Shown: positions 6,194-7,719 of the stretch, piece after piece | Layout: every line of letters begins with the position of its first letter | How positions within the stretch are numbered: position 1 is the first letter of the stretch | NCBI GenBank assembly: GCA_039923455.1 | Contig: JBDTCS010000162.1 | Location: forward strand, 1 to 7,719 | From: JBDTCS01 sp039923455 | GTDB taxonomy: Bacteria > Bacteroidota > Ignavibacteria > Palsa-1295 | DNA: 7,719 nucleotides | Direction of reading: 5' to 3' | The notes under the pieces: model-generated | The model's input: the letters and a program-made list of their open reading frames with translations, nothing else | Told to the model about the DNA's origin: nothing | The model's database searches: none | Translations under genes and position numbers: made by a program

Positions 6194-7600
6194 GTGCCTA
6201 AAGCCAAACCACGTGTCAAGCCCGGATCGTCAGCGAAATTAGGCCGTACAGAAGCTTCGGCCGAGCTGAACTCCAGAGCCCGCTTCACAAAGCGAGCACC
6301 GATTAGTTCGCATGCGAAGTTCGTACGGCAGGAGGAGATCACCACCGTGGATCTTGAGACGAAAGTCTATCCGAACGGATTGCGAGTCTTCAGCGAGCGC
6401 CTACCATCGGCTTCGAGTGTTGCAGTTGGACTTTGGGTGAACGCGGGTTCGTTGCATGAGTCGAAGTCGAATGCCGGCATTGCGCATTTTATCGAGCACA
6501 TGGTTTTTAAGGGGACGGCCGGAAAGTCGATGCGTGAGATCATGCGCTCGGTCGAATCCCGAGGTGGAATGCTCAACGCTTACACGACGAAGGAGCACAC
6601 CTGTTATTACACCTGGACTCGTACCGTTCAGCTCCGTGAAGCGCTTGATGTTTTGTGTGAACTCGCTGCTCGTCCAAATTTCACCGAACGAGATATCGAA
6701 CGCGAACGAAATGTCATTATCGAAGAGATTAACGGTCTAGAGGACGAACCCGACGAGCTCGTTTTTGATCTTTTCGAAAAAGAATTATTTGGTGATCATC
6801 CGCTTGGGCGACCCGTGATCGGCACAACGAAATCGGTCTCGAAATTCAATCGCGAGGATCTGCTTCGTTTTCATGCGCGACATTATCGCGCTGATCAGAT
6901 CACAATCGTAGCTTCCGGTGCGCACCAACATGCGGAATTATTTGAGGCGATCGAAGCTGTACTCGGAAATTTTGGAAGTACAAAAACCAGAAGTAGTAGC
7001 CCTAAGCCGTATTCTCGGCACAAGCCACGACTGAAGCAGACGATCTCGAGAGAAGGTGGGCAACAATCGCACATAATTCTGGGACGACGAGCACCAGGGA
7101 TGATGTCGAAGGATCAAGTTGGTATCAGCGCACTTGTCACACTACTCGGGGTAGGAATGAGCAGTCGGTTGAATCTTCGACTTCGAGAGGAGCTTGGATT
7201 AGCCTATGATGCCGCAGCATTTTATTCGCCCTTCAAGGATCGCGGCTCAATCGGACTTTACGTCGCGACCTCAGTCGAATCGCAGGAGCGCTCGATTAAA
7301 GAGATGCGAAATATTTTGAAGGGGCTCTTCTCACGCCCGATTTCGCAAACAGAGCTTGACCGCACAAAGGATCAGATGATCGGCGGCTTGATTCTATCGC
7401 TCGAATCAGTTTCGAACCGGATGATGCGCGCCGGTATGCAAGCTTTATATTACAACGCCTATCATCCGTTGGAAAAAGAGATCGAGAAGATCGCGGAACT
7501 GGAGCTTTCAGAAATTCGGGCACTCGCGAAGCACTTATTTGAGGACGAAAGTGGTCTTTCGCTTGTTGCGGTGGTGCCGAAACAGGAAGACGAGGAATAG
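6194..7600 (+). CDS. M16 family zinc metallopeptidase, processing-peptidase type
   Basis: This is an insulinase/mitochondrial-processing-peptidase relative with the inverted zinc motif HxxEH: H98, E101 and H102 in HFIEHMVFKGT, and the distal zinc ligand E178 in ERNVIIEEI. It continues with the usual LFGDHPLGRPVIG and, in the second half, GMSSRLNLRLREELGLAYDAA. It has the single-chain bacterial length of two M16 domains (about 420 residues) plus an N-terminal tail. Relatives in bacteria act in the cytoplasm on peptides; the exact substrate is unknown. Two GTG starts compete. The one at 6194 gives 468 residues with a basic, Ser/Ala-rich tail of 51 residues and lies 30 bp after a TATAAT. The one at 6347 gives 417 residues, the family-typical start just before YPNGLRV, preceded by AGGAGGAG. 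I report the longer frame because starts elsewhere in this window lack a Shine-Dalgarno, but the shorter form is about as likely. Confidence 0.92.
   Translation: MPKAKPRVKPGSSAKLGRTEASAELNSRARFTKRAPISSHAKFVRQEEITTVDLETKVYPNGLRVFSERLPSASSVAVGLWVNAGSLHESKSNAGIAHFIEHMVFKGTAGKSMREIMRSVESRGGMLNAYTTKEHTCYYTWTRTVQLREALDVLCELAARPNFTERDIERERNVIIEEINGLEDEPDELVFDLFEKELFGDHPLGRPVIGTTKSVSKFNREDLLRFHARHYRADQITIVASGAHQHAELFEAIEAVLGNFGSTKTRSSSPKPYSRHKPRLKQTISREGGQQSHIILGRRAPGMMSKDQVGISALVTLLGVGMSSRLNLRLREELGLAYDAAAFYSPFKDRGSIGLYVATSVESQERSIKEMRNILKGLFSRPISQTELDRTKDQMIGGLILSLESVSNRMMRAGMQALYYNAYHPLEKEIEKIAELELSEIRALAKHLFEDESGLSLVAVVPKQEDEE
6330..6349 (+). promoter_or_regulatory. Shine-Dalgarno-like AGGAGGAG before an internal GTG start of the M16 gene
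   Basis: AGGAGGAG (6330-6337) ends 9 bp before the GTG at 6347-6349, which is in frame with the M16 peptidase and would give a 417-residue protein beginning MDLETKVYPNGL. This is the only strong ribosome-binding sequence I see before a plausible start in the window. It also encodes Q-E-E in the longer frame, so it could be coincidence. Confidence 0.4.
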
Positions 7601-7671
7601 AGCGTCCCGAAGCGCAACTTGGCGGATGTTACCGTGACAAATTTGTACCTAATTCTTAGAGAGACTACGTT

Positions 7672-7719
7672 ATGAAGATCGGAGTTCCAAAAGAGATCAA
7701 GCAGAATGAGAACCGCGTT
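7672..7719 (+). CDS. ald: Alanine dehydrogenase, N-terminal fragment (cut by window end)
   Basis: The last 48 bases encode 16 residues, MKIGVPKEIKQNENRV, which fit the highly conserved N-terminus of alanine dehydrogenase (family pattern IGVPKEIKxNENRVA). The enzyme interconverts L-alanine with pyruvate and ammonium using NAD(H). Pyridine nucleotide transhydrogenase alpha subunits begin in a similar way (IGVPKE...), but the KxNENRV ending favours alanine dehydrogenase. A 71-bp gap follows the M16 gene; it holds a weak AGAGAG stretch 9 bp before the ATG and no clear promoter or terminator. The rest of the gene lies outside the window. Confidence 0.82.
   Translation, partial: MKIGVPKEIKQNENRV

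Noticed and set aside
6079..6345. 88-residue minus-strand open frame in the CLC-M16 gap
   Set aside because: No recognisable domain, and it overlaps the promoter-like sequence and the coding-like tail of the M16 frame; chance is more likely.

Overview
This 7.7 kb window is a dense stretch of bacterial chromosome of mostly housekeeping type, at roughly 50% GC. It carries seven protein genes plus the first 16 codons of an eighth. The IspH resembles the Bacteroidota type (ends in a GATSTP-type motif). One gene encodes a secreted M28 peptidase with a signal peptide ending A|Q. Most starts lack a Shine-Dalgarno sequence. Together these point to the Bacteroidota/Chlorobi (FCB) side of the tree, perhaps an Ignavibacteria- or Kapabacteria-like lineage. 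That placement is inference from motif style, not a phylogeny.

Layout. ispH (+, isoprenoid biosynthesis, MEP pathway) and ruvA (-, Holliday-junction recombination) converge, and their two stop codons sit inside an 18-bp imperfect tandem repeat. ruvA is divergent from a large secreted M28 metallopeptidase of the glutamate carboxypeptidase II/transferrin-receptor type (+). Between those two start sites lies a short AT-rich region with an imperfect palindrome. Next comes a 68-residue HicB-like protein (+) whose start codon is duplicated by a perfect 13-bp tandem repeat. Then follow a family I inorganic pyrophosphatase (ppa, +), a CLC-family anion transporter (+), an M16 processing-type zinc peptidase (+), and the 5' end of alanine dehydrogenase (+).

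Most interesting biology. The CLC protein has a GNNLI helix-D motif in place of GSGIP, GREGT around the gating glutamate E118, valine V320 where chloride CLCs usually have phenylalanine, and no second glutamate at the E203 position. These features match the CLC-F fluoride/proton antiporter subclade rather than chloride CLCs. It lies 48 bp downstream of a family I pyrophosphatase, a classic fluoride-inhibited enzyme, on the same strand. The pair may be a small fluoride-tolerance unit: an exporter next to a sensitive target. I see no fluoride riboswitch upstream of either gene.

Other points are small-scale: the 13-bp start-codon duplication at the HicB-like gene, which creates an out-of-frame decoy start; the apparent absence of a HicA partner; two competing GTG starts for the M16 peptidase that differ by a basic 51-residue tail; and several short palindromes or repeats in intergenic regions. 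No RNA genes, insertion sequences, CRISPR arrays or phage genes were seen. All gaps are under 150 bp.
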